Notes: generated by a model not told the origin, from the letters alone. A stretch of 64,000 nt of DNA from Lacrimispora xylanolytica (GCF_026723765.1 NZ_CP113524.1:434001-498000), one strand, 5' to 3'; counted from the stretch's first letter, positions 25,736-34,341 are shown. A program made the numbers and translations.

Positions 25736-27223
25736 ATGCAATTTAAAGAACTAAATGTGATACCTGAGATATTAAAGGCTTTGGAGAAGGAAAACTATTC
25801 CGTTCCGACACCAATACAGGAAAAGGCAATCCCAATTGTTTTAAGCGGCAGAGATTTACTAGGATGCGCCCAGACCGGTACAGGTAAAACGGCTGCATTT
25901 GCTATCCCCACATTACAGCTGCTAAATGAAGAAAAGGCGTCCAAAAAGGCAAACCGCAATATTAGGGCCCTGGTCGTAACGCCAACCAGAGAGCTTGCCA
26001 TACAAATATATGAAAATTTCTGCATCTATGGTACTTATACAGATTTGAAATCCTGTGTCATTTTTGGAGGTGTATCACAAAAGTCACAGGAGGATAAATT
26101 AAAACAGGGCGTGGATGTTTTAATCGCCACACCTGGAAGATTAAATGACTTAATCAATCAAGGCCTGGTGGATTTAAGACATTTAAAGATATTTATCTTA
26201 GACGAAGCAGACCGGATGCTGGATATGGGCTTTATCCATGACGTGAAAAAAATCATAGCCAGGACCCCGGCAGAAAAACAGACCTTATTCTTTTCCGCTA
26301 CCATGCCGGCAGATGTGGCAAAGCTTTCCGCTACCATGCTTAAAAATCCGGCTAAGGTAGAGATAACGCCGGAATCATCCACTGCTAATACCATAGATCA
26401 GTATTTATATTATGTAGATAAACATAATAAAAAGGATCTTCTGCTTCATATCCTCAAGGATGAAAGCATAGAATCCGTTCTTGTTTTCACCCGGACAAAG
26501 CATGGAGCTGACCGGCTGGTAAGACAGTTAGCAAAAAGTAAAGTAACAGCAAAAGCCATTCACGCTGATAAATCTCAGGGAGCACGCCAAAGTGCATTAA
26601 GCAGCTTCAAGGAACGAAAAATCCGAGTACTCATTGCAACAGATATCGCTGCAAGAGGAATTGATATCGATGAGCTGTCTCATGTAATCAATTTTGATTT
26701 ACCTGATACTCCGGAGACCTATGTGCACCGCATTGGACGAACAGGACGTGCGGGATTGAATGGAATTGCCATTGCATTTTGCGATTTCGATGAGAAGGAA
26801 AATCTCGGGAATATTGAGAAGTTAATCAGAAAACATTTAAAAGAGGTAAAAGAACATCCTTACCCATTAATGAACAATTTCCCAGCGGTAAAAACCACAC
26901 AGCCAAGGAAAGATTCCTCAAAAGCAAAGAATTCTTCCTCAGAAAAAGCTTCCAATTCAGGGAAGGCCTCATTTACAAGAAAGGAGTCTTATTCAGGGAA
27001 AGCTTCATCTACAAGAAAGGATTCCTATACAGCAAAGGCTTCTTCCACAGCAAAAACTTCTTTCGCAGGCTCTACGAGAGAGGAAAAGGTAAAAGCAGCC
27101 ATTGATCCAAGCAAGAAATACAGAATGGCGGCAGATGGTACGCTGAAAGAAAAAAAGAGTTATTTTAAAACCCCAAGAAGAAATAATAAAGGCGGGGACC
27201 AAGCCAGAAGAATAGCAAAATAA
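25736..27223 (+). CDS. DEAD-box RNA helicase, RhlE-like, with a repetitive basic tail
   Basis: An ATP-dependent RNA helicase of 495 aa. The Q motif region is VPTPIQEKAIP, motif I AQTGTGKTAAFA, motif [15 protein letters not shown], motif III SAT and motif VI HRIGRTGRAG. Residues about 395-445 are Ser/Lys/Thr-rich and contain a 12-residue tandem repeat (SGKASFTRKESY, SGKASSTRKDSY, TAKASSTAKTSF), a disordered basic tail that probably binds RNA. The final segment is also basic. AAGGAG is 8 nt before the start. It is likely a cold-adaptation or ribosome-assembly helicase, from family knowledge. Confidence 0.9.
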   Translation: MQFKELNVIPEILKALEKENYSVPTPIQEKAIPIVLSGRDLLGCAQTGTGKTAAFAIPTLQLLNEEKASKKANRNIRALVVTPTRELAIQIYENFCIYGTYTDLKSCVIFGGVSQKSQEDKLKQGVDVLIATPGRLNDLINQGLVDLRHLKIFILDEADRMLDMGFIHDVKKIIARTPAEKQTLFFSATMPADVAKLSATMLKNPAKVEITPESSTANTIDQYLYYVDKHNKKDLLLHILKDESIESVLVFTRTKHGADRLVRQLAKSKVTAKAIHADKSQGARQSALSSFKERKIRVLIATDIAARGIDIDELSHVINFDLPDTPETYVHRIGRTGRAGLNGIAIAFCDFDEKENLGNIEKLIRKHLKEVKEHPYPLMNNFPAVKTTQPRKDSSKAKNSSSEKASNSGKASFTRKESYSGKASSTRKDSYTAKASSTAKTSFAGSTREEKVKAAIDPSKKYRMAADGTLKEKKSYFKTPRRNNKGGDQARRIAK

Positions 27224-27302
27224 ACAGGAAACCAACAGATTACAAGCGGTTTCGAATGCGTATATCATCGCTCAAGTAAACTAAAACATATATATCTATC
27301 TT

Positions 27303-27334
27303 AAACGCCAGGATTCATGACTCCTGGCGTTTTT
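27303..27334 (+). terminator. Terminator after the RhlE-like helicase gene
   Basis: AAACGCCAGGA (27303-27313) pairs with TCCTGGCGTTT (27322-27332), followed by more Ts. Confidence 0.9.
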
Positions 27335-27484
27335 GTTTCTATAAAACATGTAATATTTACAAACTCCAACAAAATATCTGCTGTCCAATGCTTTTTATAG
27401 TATGTACATTATATACAAAACAGGTGTGCATCATATAAAAAAGTAACATTTGTACATATATATTTCACAAAAAACCATACAAAA

Positions 27485-27500
27485 TCACTAAAGATAGTGA
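27485..27500. promoter_or_regulatory. Inverted repeat upstream of the secreted glycoside hydrolase gene
   Basis: TCACTA, 4 bp, TAGTGA: a perfect small palindrome about 185 bp before the start. Nearby AT-rich TGTACAT motifs also occur. The 27335-27683 interval holds no gene. A clear consensus promoter was not found, so this is only a candidate operator region. Confidence 0.3.
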
Positions 27501-27683
27501 TACACTAAATCAACGAACAATGTAGAACGGAATATGGGGGGAATGAAATTAGTTCTGCTTTTGGAGGCAAACAGGGAAAGGAGGTTTCGGGGTATCTGTG
27601 ATAGGAAAGGGAGCGGAGCGAGATTTTCATATAACAACTAAGATGAGGGGATTCAATCAAACAAAAGTTGAGGAGGTATTAGT

Positions 27684-29426
27684 ATGATTAAGTTGAAACG
27701 ATTAACGGCCTTAATGCTCTGTGTCATGGTGATGTTATCCATGATACCGGAGATACCGGCTATGGCTGCAAATTCATTTACCGTGGATTGTTCCAGTGTG
27801 CTAAGGGATGTGACCCACTGTGCCAATGGTTCTCTCTATGGTATCACGGAAAGCATACCGGCTGATGTCAATGGCCTCGTGGCACCACTTAAGCCTTATG
27901 TCATGAGAAATCCTGCCAGAGGCGGAAGCCAGAATCAGCACCCATATGGTGATGCCATTCTGGTATCCAAACGACTGGAGTCCATTCCCAGTGCAAAGGT
28001 TTCCATTGACTTGGCGGACATGCTTCCAAACTGGCCCTATAAGTGGCCGGGCATGACCAGCTGGCTGAACCAGGTAAAATCATTTATCAATGATAAGAAA
28101 GCCTCAGGACGTGATAATTATTATGGCTATGAAATCTGGAATGAGCCTGGCGGAACCTGGAATAATGCCAACGGAAGCTTTAATGATATGTGGAAACAGA
28201 CCTACGATGTGATCCGTGCCAACGATCCGGGAGCAAAGATCATCGGACCTTGTGAAAGCTACTACAACAATAGCCGTATGAAAGAATTTCTTACCTTCTG
28301 TAAGGCCAATAACTGCGTGCCTGATATTATGAGCTGGCATGAACTTTCAGGCGGCCCCCAGACAATTGCTCCCAATATTAAAGCTTACAGGTCTTTAGAG
28401 GCTTCTCTGGGAATCAGTCCATTGCCCTTAAGTATCAATGAATACTGTGATCCAGACCATAATCTGGAAGGACAGCCTGGTTCATCTGCTCGTTTCATTG
28501 CAAAATTTGAGCGTTACATGGTAGAGAGTGCCTGTATTACATGGTGGTTCGTACCAACTCCCGGAAGACTTGGAAGCCTTCTTGCAACCAATTCCCAAAA
28601 GGGAGCGGGCTGGTTCTTCTACAAATGGTACGGGGATATGAGCGGAAAGATGGTGAATGTCACTCCTCCAAACGATAACAGCAATCTGGTAGATGGAGCC
28701 GCATGCGTGGATTCCAGTGGTAAATACATCAGCTTCATTTTCGGAGGACCTAATGATGGTACTATCAATACTACTTTTAAGAACCTTCCTTCCTTTATCG
28801 GTTCCACTGCTTCTGTAAAAGTGGAAAAGGTAGACTGGGTAAGCAAGGATACGGTATCCAATGGACCGGTGGTTCTTTCCAATACCAATTATAATGTGGT
28901 TAACGGACAGATATCAGTCAGCTTATCCGGCTGTAACGCAAGCTCTGGTTACCGGATCTATATTACCCCAGGTTCCGGAACTGTTCCAGGTAATGGAATC
29001 GTATCAGGAGGAACTTACAAGCTGGTGAACCGGGCCAGCGGCAAAGCCCTTGATGTTAATAACAGCTCCACCGCAGACGGTGCCGATGTCATCCAGTGGG
29101 GGTACAGCGGTGGCAATAATCAGAAATGGGTGCTTACCGATACTGGCAATGGATATAAGATTATCAATGCCAACAGCGGAAAAGCTCTTGATGTCTACAA
29201 AAGCTCCTTAGAGGACGGCGCCGATGTCATCCAGTGGACAGACAAGGGACAGACCAACCAGAGATGGAACCTGGTAGACCTTGGAAACGGCTATTATCAG
29301 GTGGTGAATGTAAACAGCGGCAAGATGCTTGATGTTGAAAAAGGCTCCACAGCCGATGGTGGAAATGTAATTCAGTGGACCAGCAACAACGGTTACAATC
29401 AGCAGTGGCAGATTACCGCACCTTAA
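27684..29426 (+). CDS. Secreted clan GH-A glycoside hydrolase (GH39-like) with ricin-type CBM13 module
   Basis: An exported polysaccharide hydrolase of 580 aa. A signal peptide (about 1-29, MIKLKRLTALMLCVMVMLSM then AMAA) is clear. The catalytic (beta/alpha)8 domain (about 30-370) has acid/base E154 in YEIWNEPGG and a probable nucleophile E253 in SINEYC, the clan GH-A pattern and most like GH39. The C-terminal beta-trefoil (about 445-580) has three QxW repeats (NQKWVL, NQRWNL, NQQWQI) typical of xylan- or galactan-binding CBM13. GAGGAGG precedes the start. It is monocistronic. The exact substrate is not known, and a plant cell wall polysaccharide is likely. Confidence 0.82.
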   Translation: MIKLKRLTALMLCVMVMLSMIPEIPAMAANSFTVDCSSVLRDVTHCANGSLYGITESIPADVNGLVAPLKPYVMRNPARGGSQNQHPYGDAILVSKRLESIPSAKVSIDLADMLPNWPYKWPGMTSWLNQVKSFINDKKASGRDNYYGYEIWNEPGGTWNNANGSFNDMWKQTYDVIRANDPGAKIIGPCESYYNNSRMKEFLTFCKANNCVPDIMSWHELSGGPQTIAPNIKAYRSLEASLGISPLPLSINEYCDPDHNLEGQPGSSARFIAKFERYMVESACITWWFVPTPGRLGSLLATNSQKGAGWFFYKWYGDMSGKMVNVTPPNDNSNLVDGAACVDSSGKYISFIFGGPNDGTINTTFKNLPSFIGSTASVKVEKVDWVSKDTVSNGPVVLSNTNYNVVNGQISVSLSGCNASSGYRIYITPGSGTVPGNGIVSGGTYKLVNRASGKALDVNNSSTADGADVIQWGYSGGNNQKWVLTDTGNGYKIINANSGKALDVYKSSLEDGADVIQWTDKGQTNQRWNLVDLGNGYYQVVNVNSGKMLDVEKGSTADGGNVIQWTSNNGYNQQWQITAP

Positions 29427-29506
29427 ATCAGGGAAACGGTGTTCAACTTATTCCTGGGATGTAATTTATTATTCTTATCATAGTTCTTATTAAGATGTTT
29501 TTTAGT

Positions 29507-29549
29507 AATGGCAGGATTTTAACGAAAGTTATCATCCTGCCATTGCTGT
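29507..29549 (+). terminator. Terminator after the secreted glycoside hydrolase gene
   Basis: AATGGCAGGAT (29507-29517) pairs perfectly with ATCCTGCCATT (29534-29544), then a T-rich tail. Confidence 0.8.
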
Positions 29550-29884
29550 TTTATTGGAGCCTTAGATACAGACAGGTGCGTATGGGTACGCAGGAAAGGA
29601 TTCCCTGTTTTGCTAACAGTTATATTTTATTTCATAGAAATATTATAATTGCTCAATTGTATTTTATGATTGCTATAGTGTATAATGCAGATACAATAAG
29701 CTTTCGTAACACTTAACGTTGACATGCCTCATAGTATAATAAATACAATGAACATAAGTGGTACAAGGTCTTTATGATGATTTTCTATCATGGAACCTTT
29801 TATTAAAATGCTATAGGCTGTTTTTCAGTCTCTTATATTCATCGCTTAAATTTTATGTATTGCCGTAAAGAAAAGAGGAGAACT
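29550..29884. other. Intergenic stretch without a recognised gene
   Basis: An AT-rich spacer containing TTGACA at 29719 and TATAAT at 29735, but only 10 bp apart, so they do not form one promoter. No convincing coding sequence or known RNA motif is visible. Confidence 0.4.
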
Positions 29885-30499
29885 ATGAAAAAAGAATTAC
29901 CCTATTTTAGAATAGAAAATGCCTTTGGCGGTAACCAGGATTGGTTTCGTGATCCCATGATGCATCTTGGAGGCTGCGGAGCAGCGGCCGCCTGTGATGT
30001 CTGCATCAGCGAAGCCCTTCATGGAAGCAAGAACCACCTGTACCCCTATGATGTTCATAAGCTTGAAAAAGAAGACTATATAAGCTTTTCCATGAAGATG
30101 AAGCCTTATTTAAGGCCACGGATGCATGGAATTGATACTCTGGAAATATTTATCAACGGGTTTCAAAAATACTTAAAAGAAGCAGGTGAAGAGGAGATGA
30201 AGCTTTCAGGCTGTCATGGAGATACTTCTGTGAAACAGGCTGTTATGGAAGCGAAACATCAAATCGACCAGGGAATGCCAATCCCATATTTGCTGCTTCG
30301 CCATAAGAACGTGAATTTTAAGGATCTGGTATGGCACTGGTTCATGCTTGTAGGATATGAAGAACTGGAAGATGAGTTCTATGTAAAAATAGCAACCTAT
30401 GGCGGATATCGCTGGCTTAATTTTAAAGAGCTTTGGGAAACTGGCTTCCGTAAAAAAGGCGGAATGATACTGGTACAAGTTCCTGATAAGCTACAGTAG
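29885..30499 (+). CDS. C39-like (papain-fold) cysteine peptidase-like protein
   Basis: A 204-aa cytoplasmic-looking protein. The segment MMHLGGCGAAAACDVC carries a likely active-site cysteine, and the segment LVWHWFMLVGYEE carries a histidine in the position typical of C39/papain-like folds, followed by FYVKIATYGGYRWLNFKELWE. This pattern suggests a peptidase or transglutaminase-like fold, but I recognise no exact family. The ATG at 29885 follows AGAGGAG. It is monocistronic, with a terminator downstream. Confidence 0.6.
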   Translation: MKKELPYFRIENAFGGNQDWFRDPMMHLGGCGAAAACDVCISEALHGSKNHLYPYDVHKLEKEDYISFSMKMKPYLRPRMHGIDTLEIFINGFQKYLKEAGEEEMKLSGCHGDTSVKQAVMEAKHQIDQGMPIPYLLLRHKNVNFKDLVWHWFMLVGYEELEDEFYVKIATYGGYRWLNFKELWETGFRKKGGMILVQVPDKLQ

Positions 30500-30529
30500 G
30501 AATACAGTTTAAAACAATCATTTGATAGA

Positions 30530-30570
30530 ACGGGCAGGCAGACCAATCATTCGGTCACCTGTCCGTTTTC
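30530..30570 (+). terminator. Terminator after the C39-like gene
   Basis: ACGGGCAGGCAGACC (30530-30544) pairs imperfectly with GGTCACCTGTCCGT (30553-30566), followed by TTTC. Confidence 0.7.
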
Positions 30571-30589
30571 GTTAAAGCTAATTTTTTTC

Positions 30590-30755
30590 CTATAAGCAGG
30601 CTGGAGGTATGCTTTGGGGATAGCGAAAGATATTCTCCGGGTCGTATTTTGCCTTAACCTGGGTCAGTCTTTGATAATTGCTGCCATAATAGGCCTTAGG
30701 CCAGTTGCTTGTCATCCTGGAAAATGGTCTGAATTTATCATTCCATAGAAAAAGT
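30590..30755 (-). pseudogene. C-terminal remnant of a berberine-bridge (BBE) FAD-linked oxidoreductase
   Basis: On the minus strand the frame ending at 30590 encodes [20 protein letters not shown], continuing [15 protein letters not shown]. This is the characteristic C-terminus of BBE-type FAD oxidases (YxGxNYxRLxxVKxxYDPxNxF). Only about the last 55 codons are present and no start is available, so the rest of the gene has been lost. Typical members are over 440 aa. Confidence 0.7.
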
Positions 30756-30859
30756 TGTGTTAAAGATAATGTAACATGTGGTATGATTGAAAAAATATTT
30801 GCTATTCATTTCTGAGAAAACCATTGGTAAAAAAATGTAGCGGAAAAGGAGTTTACATT

Positions 30860-31141
30860 ATGGTGTATGTTTACTTAATGAAGAATCAAAAGCCTCTCAA
30901 TGAGGAGGTCGTAAAAGGGCATGTGGAGCATTTAAAGGAATTAAAGAGACAGGGAAAACTTGTCCTTTGCGGACCATTTACCGATTATCCGGGAGGCATG
31001 GTGGTATTTACTGCAGAAGATCTGGAGGAAGCTAAAAAGATCGCTGAATCAGATCCATTTATGGCATTGGGCTATAAGACCTGTGAGGTCAGGACCTTAG
31101 AACTGGCCAATGAAGAAAATAATTATCTCTTAGGGGACTAG
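30860..31141 (+). CDS. YciI family protein
   Basis: A 93-aa small protein of the YciI-like dimeric alpha-beta barrel fold: VYVYLMKNQKPLNEEVVKGH, then HLKELKRQGKLVLCGPFTDYPGG and EAKKIAESDPFMALGY, with the usual histidine and aspartate positions. The biochemical role is generally unknown. The ATG at 30860 has AAAGGAG 8 nt upstream, and an upstream in-frame start at 30824 has no support. It lies 96 nt before an AraC/GyrI-type regulator. Confidence 0.85.
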   Translation: MVYVYLMKNQKPLNEEVVKGHVEHLKELKRQGKLVLCGPFTDYPGGMVVFTAEDLEEAKKIAESDPFMALGYKTCEVRTLELANEENNYLLGD

Positions 31142-31237
31142 AGGGAAACGAAACCCTTCCTTGTGCAGAAGTTGTACAAAGAAAGGAAAGTAATTTTTAA
31201 GCGCCTGTGACATAATCATCTGGGAGGGGGGAAACCA

Positions 31238-32158
31238 ATGGAAGTACTCAATCAGACTCAAAAAGTCATTGATCTGTTGGAAGAGGATATCAAAAATGTG
31301 GATTACAGTAAAATAGCAAAGCTCACAGGAATTCCCATTGGGCTTTATCAGCGGATTTTTACGTATATCTGCAATATTTCACTCTCGTCATATGTACGCA
31401 GGCGGAGATTAACATTATCAGCGGAGATGCTTCTAAGAAAAGAAGAAAGCATAACCCAGGTGGCAATGGAGTGGGGGTATGAAAACAGTTCTGCCTTTAC
31501 AAGGGCATTTAAAGAGCAGTTTACAGTACCGCCTGCCTGCATTACCCGGGAGATTTATTTGAAGCATGCTACATTTCCTCTCTCCATGACCAATCGTGAT
31601 ACGTATTACGTTCTGGAGGGAAAACGAGTGATGGCGGATATTAAAAGACTGGAATATGAAGAAACCGAAGATGTGCTCCTCATTGGAATCAGCAGCAGGG
31701 ATTATAAGGTGACTACGAAAGAGCTGTGGGGGATTTTCTGGGAGCAGGGCTTTGATAAGGTCCTTCATGAGTTAAGGGATAACTATATTGGCATGGAGGA
31801 CTGTATTGGGCTTGGGTATATGACTGATTTTGCAGACGATACCGGGCTTGGAAAGACGTATATCGTTGGGAAGTATTTTAAAGTGGGGACACCCATTCCC
31901 AAAGGTATGATGGGAAAAATCATAAAGGGCGGGACCATTGCAAAAGCACAAATTGCTGCAAAGAGTCTGGATGAAATCATTAATAACGCATATATTCTCA
32001 TTGCCAGTATGGTACAGAAAAATGGATACAGCCTTCTGTATGACGATTTCTACTGGTTGGAGTTTTATACGGTCAGCCGGTTTTGTGAGCGGTTAGAACA
32101 AGGGGCAGATGAGTTAATTCTTGATTTTCATATGCCTTGTATGAAACAAAAGATTTGA
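31238..32158 (+). CDS. AraC-family regulator with GyrI-like effector-binding domain
   Basis: A 306-aa regulator. The N-terminal AraC double helix-turn-helix (about 10-105) includes ITQVAMEWGYENSSAFTRAFKEQF. It is followed by a Rob/GyrI-type ligand-binding domain (about 130-300) beginning MADIKRLEYEETEDVLLIGI. Proteins with this layout respond to drugs or small hydrophobic molecules. GGGAGGGG precedes the start. A GNAT gene starts 14 nt after the stop and is probably cotranscribed, making it a candidate target or partner. Confidence 0.88.
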   Translation: MEVLNQTQKVIDLLEEDIKNVDYSKIAKLTGIPIGLYQRIFTYICNISLSSYVRRRRLTLSAEMLLRKEESITQVAMEWGYENSSAFTRAFKEQFTVPPACITREIYLKHATFPLSMTNRDTYYVLEGKRVMADIKRLEYEETEDVLLIGISSRDYKVTTKELWGIFWEQGFDKVLHELRDNYIGMEDCIGLGYMTDFADDTGLGKTYIVGKYFKVGTPIPKGMMGKIIKGGTIAKAQIAAKSLDEIINNAYILIASMVQKNGYSLLYDDFYWLEFYTVSRFCERLEQGADELILDFHMPCMKQKI

Positions 32159-32172
32159 CAGGGAGAGGTAAA

Positions 32173-32727
32173 ATGGGAAATCCTTATGAGAAGTTTCCCC
32201 ATATCGTTTTAGATGGGGTGGTACTTCGTAAAATCGAAGAACCGGATTTAGATGGGTTGTTTGAAATCTATAACAATGAAAATGTATTTACTTATATTCC
32301 AGGAGATGTAAAAAAGAACAAAGCAACGGTTCTGAATATGATCGGCCATTTTCAACGGGATTTTGGGAAGAAAAAAGTGATATTTTTAGGAATCTGCCTT
32401 AGGGAAGCACCTGAAAGGATCGTTGGAGTGGCAGAAATGTTTGATTATGATGAGAAGGTCAATATGATTACCGTGGGGTATCGTTTAAATGAAGCTTACT
32501 GGGGGAAAGGCATTGCAACCCAGGCAGTAAATGCCATGGCGGACTATTTGTTCCACACCATAGGAATCAACCGGATTCAGGCCTTTGTAATGCCAGCCAA
32601 TGAAAAATCAAAGAGGGTCTTGTTAAAAAGCCAATTCAGGAAAGAAGGAGTTTTAAGACAAGCGCAATACTGGAAGGGCATTGGCGTTGTTGATCTGGAA
32701 GTGTATTCCAGGCTGAGTACTGATTAA
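32173..32727 (+). CDS. GNAT-family N-acetyltransferase
   Basis: A 184-aa RimJ/RimL-type acetyltransferase: HIVLDGVVLRKIEEPDLDGLFEIYN, then TVGYRLNEAYWGKGIATQAVNAM for acetyl-CoA binding and FVMPANEKSKRVLLKSQFRKEG. The ATG at 32173 follows GGGAGAGG. It is 14 nt downstream of the AraC/GyrI gene and followed by a terminator. The substrate is unknown. Confidence 0.88.
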   Translation: MGNPYEKFPHIVLDGVVLRKIEEPDLDGLFEIYNNENVFTYIPGDVKKNKATVLNMIGHFQRDFGKKKVIFLGICLREAPERIVGVAEMFDYDEKVNMITVGYRLNEAYWGKGIATQAVNAMADYLFHTIGINRIQAFVMPANEKSKRVLLKSQFRKEGVLRQAQYWKGIGVVDLEVYSRLSTD

Positions 32728-32742
32728 GAAAAGAGATGATAG

Positions 32743-32770
32743 AAAACGTGCTATTGACAGCACGTTTTTC
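32743..32770 (+). terminator. Terminator after the AraC-GNAT pair
   Basis: AAAACGTGCT (32743-32752) pairs with AGCACGTTTT (32759-32768), followed by T and C. Confidence 0.85.
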
Positions 32771-32791
32771 TTATGGTAATTTAGTTAAATA

Positions 32792-32805
32792 AATTTAATT
32801 AAATT
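32792..32805. promoter_or_regulatory. Perfect 14-bp palindrome upstream of the MarR gene
   Basis: AATTTAATTAAATT lies 35 bp before the MarR start in an AT-rich promoter region. The flanks TTAGTTAA and CTAATTAA extend the symmetry. It is a plausible autoregulatory site, although AT-only palindromes arise easily by chance. Confidence 0.4.
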
Positions 32806-32839
32806 ATTCTAATTAATATACCGGTGATTGGAGAAGAGA

Positions 32840-33295
32840 ATGCAAGAAAAGCTATCTGCTTTAGTAAATATGTTATGGCAGGAATGTATCCGGAATCTAA
32901 ATACAGTAATGAAGGAAGATGAAATCAATAAGTTTTCCAATAACGACTATTATTATTTAATGGTGATTCATTCCCTTCAAATGCCCAACCTTACCCAGAT
33001 TGCAGAAGCTTTGTCATTAACAAAGCCTGCAGTTTCTGTCATCATCAGAAAGCTTTTGAATCTGGATTTAATTAAGAAAATGCAGTCGGAAGAAGACAAG
33101 AGAGTCTTTTATGTTGAGCTTTCGAAAAAGGGAAAAAGCATTTTACAGGGAGATCAGGCTGTTTATCAATGGGTATCAGATACCATGGAAGAGATAGCAG
33201 AAGATGAAAAGGAACTGGAAGTTATGGACCGCATGATATCAAAGTTAGTGAAAAAGCTGGAGGAGAGAGCCGTTGGATCTAAGGAAATTAATTAA
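32840..33295 (+). CDS. MarR-family transcriptional regulator
   Basis: A 151-aa winged-helix regulator. The core LTQIAEALSLTKPAVSVIIRKLLNLDLIKKMQS, here read as TQIAEALSLTKPAVS and IIRKLLNLDLI, with the wing EDKRVFYVELSKKGKSIL, is typical. The ATG at 32840 follows GGAGA at 6 nt. The next two genes (small membrane protein and EFR1 protein) overlap or follow closely, so an operon controlled by this regulator is likely. Confidence 0.88.
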   Translation: MQEKLSALVNMLWQECIRNLNTVMKEDEINKFSNNDYYYLMVIHSLQMPNLTQIAEALSLTKPAVSVIIRKLLNLDLIKKMQSEEDKRVFYVELSKKGKSILQGDQAVYQWVSDTMEEIAEDEKELEVMDRMISKLVKKLEERAVGSKEIN

Positions 33296-33551
33296 GAAAA
33301 AGAGAGATAAAATCGCTATCAGTTTAATTATTATGTCCTTTGTTCTATATTTCATCATGCCATTTAATCTTTGCCTTCCATGTTCGCCTGCATTAAAAGC
33401 AGCGGTCACTGGAACTATGATGGTGGTCAGCGAAATCTTTTTCTGGATAGGCGGCTTGATGATAGGCCGGGAGGTGGCTTTGAAAATAAAAAAATCTTTT
33501 CATATTAAGAGCCTAATCACATGCATAAAGGGTGGCAGGAAGGAAAATTAG
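33273..33551 (+). CDS. Small membrane protein with a transporter-suffix-like domain
   Basis: A 92-aa protein with two membrane helices (about 14-33 and 46-68), the second followed by a basic segment: VVSEIFFWIGGLMIGREVAL. This pattern is what I recall of the transporter suffix domain, normally found at the end of MFS transporters or as small proteins. It starts at TTG 33273 with GGAGAG upstream and overlaps the MarR gene by 23 nt. It ends 1 nt before the EFR1 start, showing tight coupling. Confidence 0.7.
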   Translation: MDLRKLIKKKRDKIAISLIIMSFVLYFIMPFNLCLPCSPALKAAVTGTMMVVSEIFFWIGGLMIGREVALKIKKSFHIKSLITCIKGGRKEN

Positions 33552-33552
33552 G

Positions 33553-34308
33553 ATGATATTTTATTTTAGTGGGACAGGTAATTCTAAACATATAGCGGAG
33601 AAAGTGTCAAAAGAAACAGGGGACAGCCTGGTTTTCATGAGTAAATCCAGGTTAAAGGAGGACATAACCTATGAAATTGGGGAGCAGGAGTCCATTGGAT
33701 TTGTATTTCCTGTTTATTGGTACACGCTTCCTACGATGGTGGAACGCTTTATAAAACACCTTCGTCTATCTGGTTATAGGGGTCAATATGTATATGCCAT
33801 CGCTTCCTATGGTTTCTCCGCAGGAGGTATCATGGACCGGCTTAAAAATATGTTGGAAGAAAAACAGTTAAAGCTGGATGCAGCGTTTGGCGTCAAGATG
33901 GTAGATAATTACGTGGTTGGATATGACATCGTAAGCAGAGAAAAGCAAATTAGTCTTTTAAAGAATGCCGAAGCTGAGATTGAAAACGTCTTATCTTTGA
34001 TTGTAAAGAAAGAACATATCCAGAAGATAAATAAAGGAAGTCTGGCGTTTGTATCTCCACTTACGGGATACGCTTATCGAAGGACTGATCACACGAAAAA
34101 ATTCTTCGTGACTCAGTCATGCAACGGATGCAGACAATGCGAACGGAACTGCCCCTGCAATACCATTAAAATGGTAGATGGAAAGCCTGTATGGAAAGAA
34201 GACTGTACCTTTTGCCTAAGCTGCCTGCACGGATGCAGGCAGAAGGCTGTTCAGTACGGAAGATTTACAGAGAAAAGGGAGAGATATCAGTACAGACAGC
34301 AGGCTTAA
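33553..34308 (+). CDS. EFR1 family flavodoxin-ferredoxin protein (second copy)
   Basis: A 251-aa electron-transfer protein. It has an N-terminal flavodoxin-like domain (MIFYFSGTGNSKHIAEKV, with FMN loop SGTGNS), a central region, and two C-terminal [4Fe-4S] motifs, CNGCRQCERNCPC and CTFCLSCLHGCRQ. The last site deviates, with CR where most members have CP. It begins 1 nt after the membrane gene. It is paralogous to the protein encoded at 10918-11685, and both stand next to a DNA-binding regulator gene. The physiological electron donor is unknown. Confidence 0.9.
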   Translation: MIFYFSGTGNSKHIAEKVSKETGDSLVFMSKSRLKEDITYEIGEQESIGFVFPVYWYTLPTMVERFIKHLRLSGYRGQYVYAIASYGFSAGGIMDRLKNMLEEKQLKLDAAFGVKMVDNYVVGYDIVSREKQISLLKNAEAEIENVLSLIVKKEHIQKINKGSLAFVSPLTGYAYRRTDHTKKFFVTQSCNGCRQCERNCPCNTIKMVDGKPVWKEDCTFCLSCLHGCRQKAVQYGRFTEKRERYQYRQQA

Positions 34309-34341
34309 GATGGCAAAAGGATTAATCATTCATTAAACCAA

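Noticed and set aside
26880-27080. CRISPR-like or mobile repeat array
   Set aside because: The repeats are imperfect, in frame, and encode a repetitive protein tail.
29495-29716. Plus-strand 73-codon frame after the secreted hydrolase gene
   Set aside because: It runs through a clear terminator hairpin, has no ribosome binding site and a composition unlike a real protein.
29719-29740. Promoter made of TTGACA and TATAAT before the C39-like gene
   Set aside because: The two boxes are only 10 bp apart, too close for one promoter.
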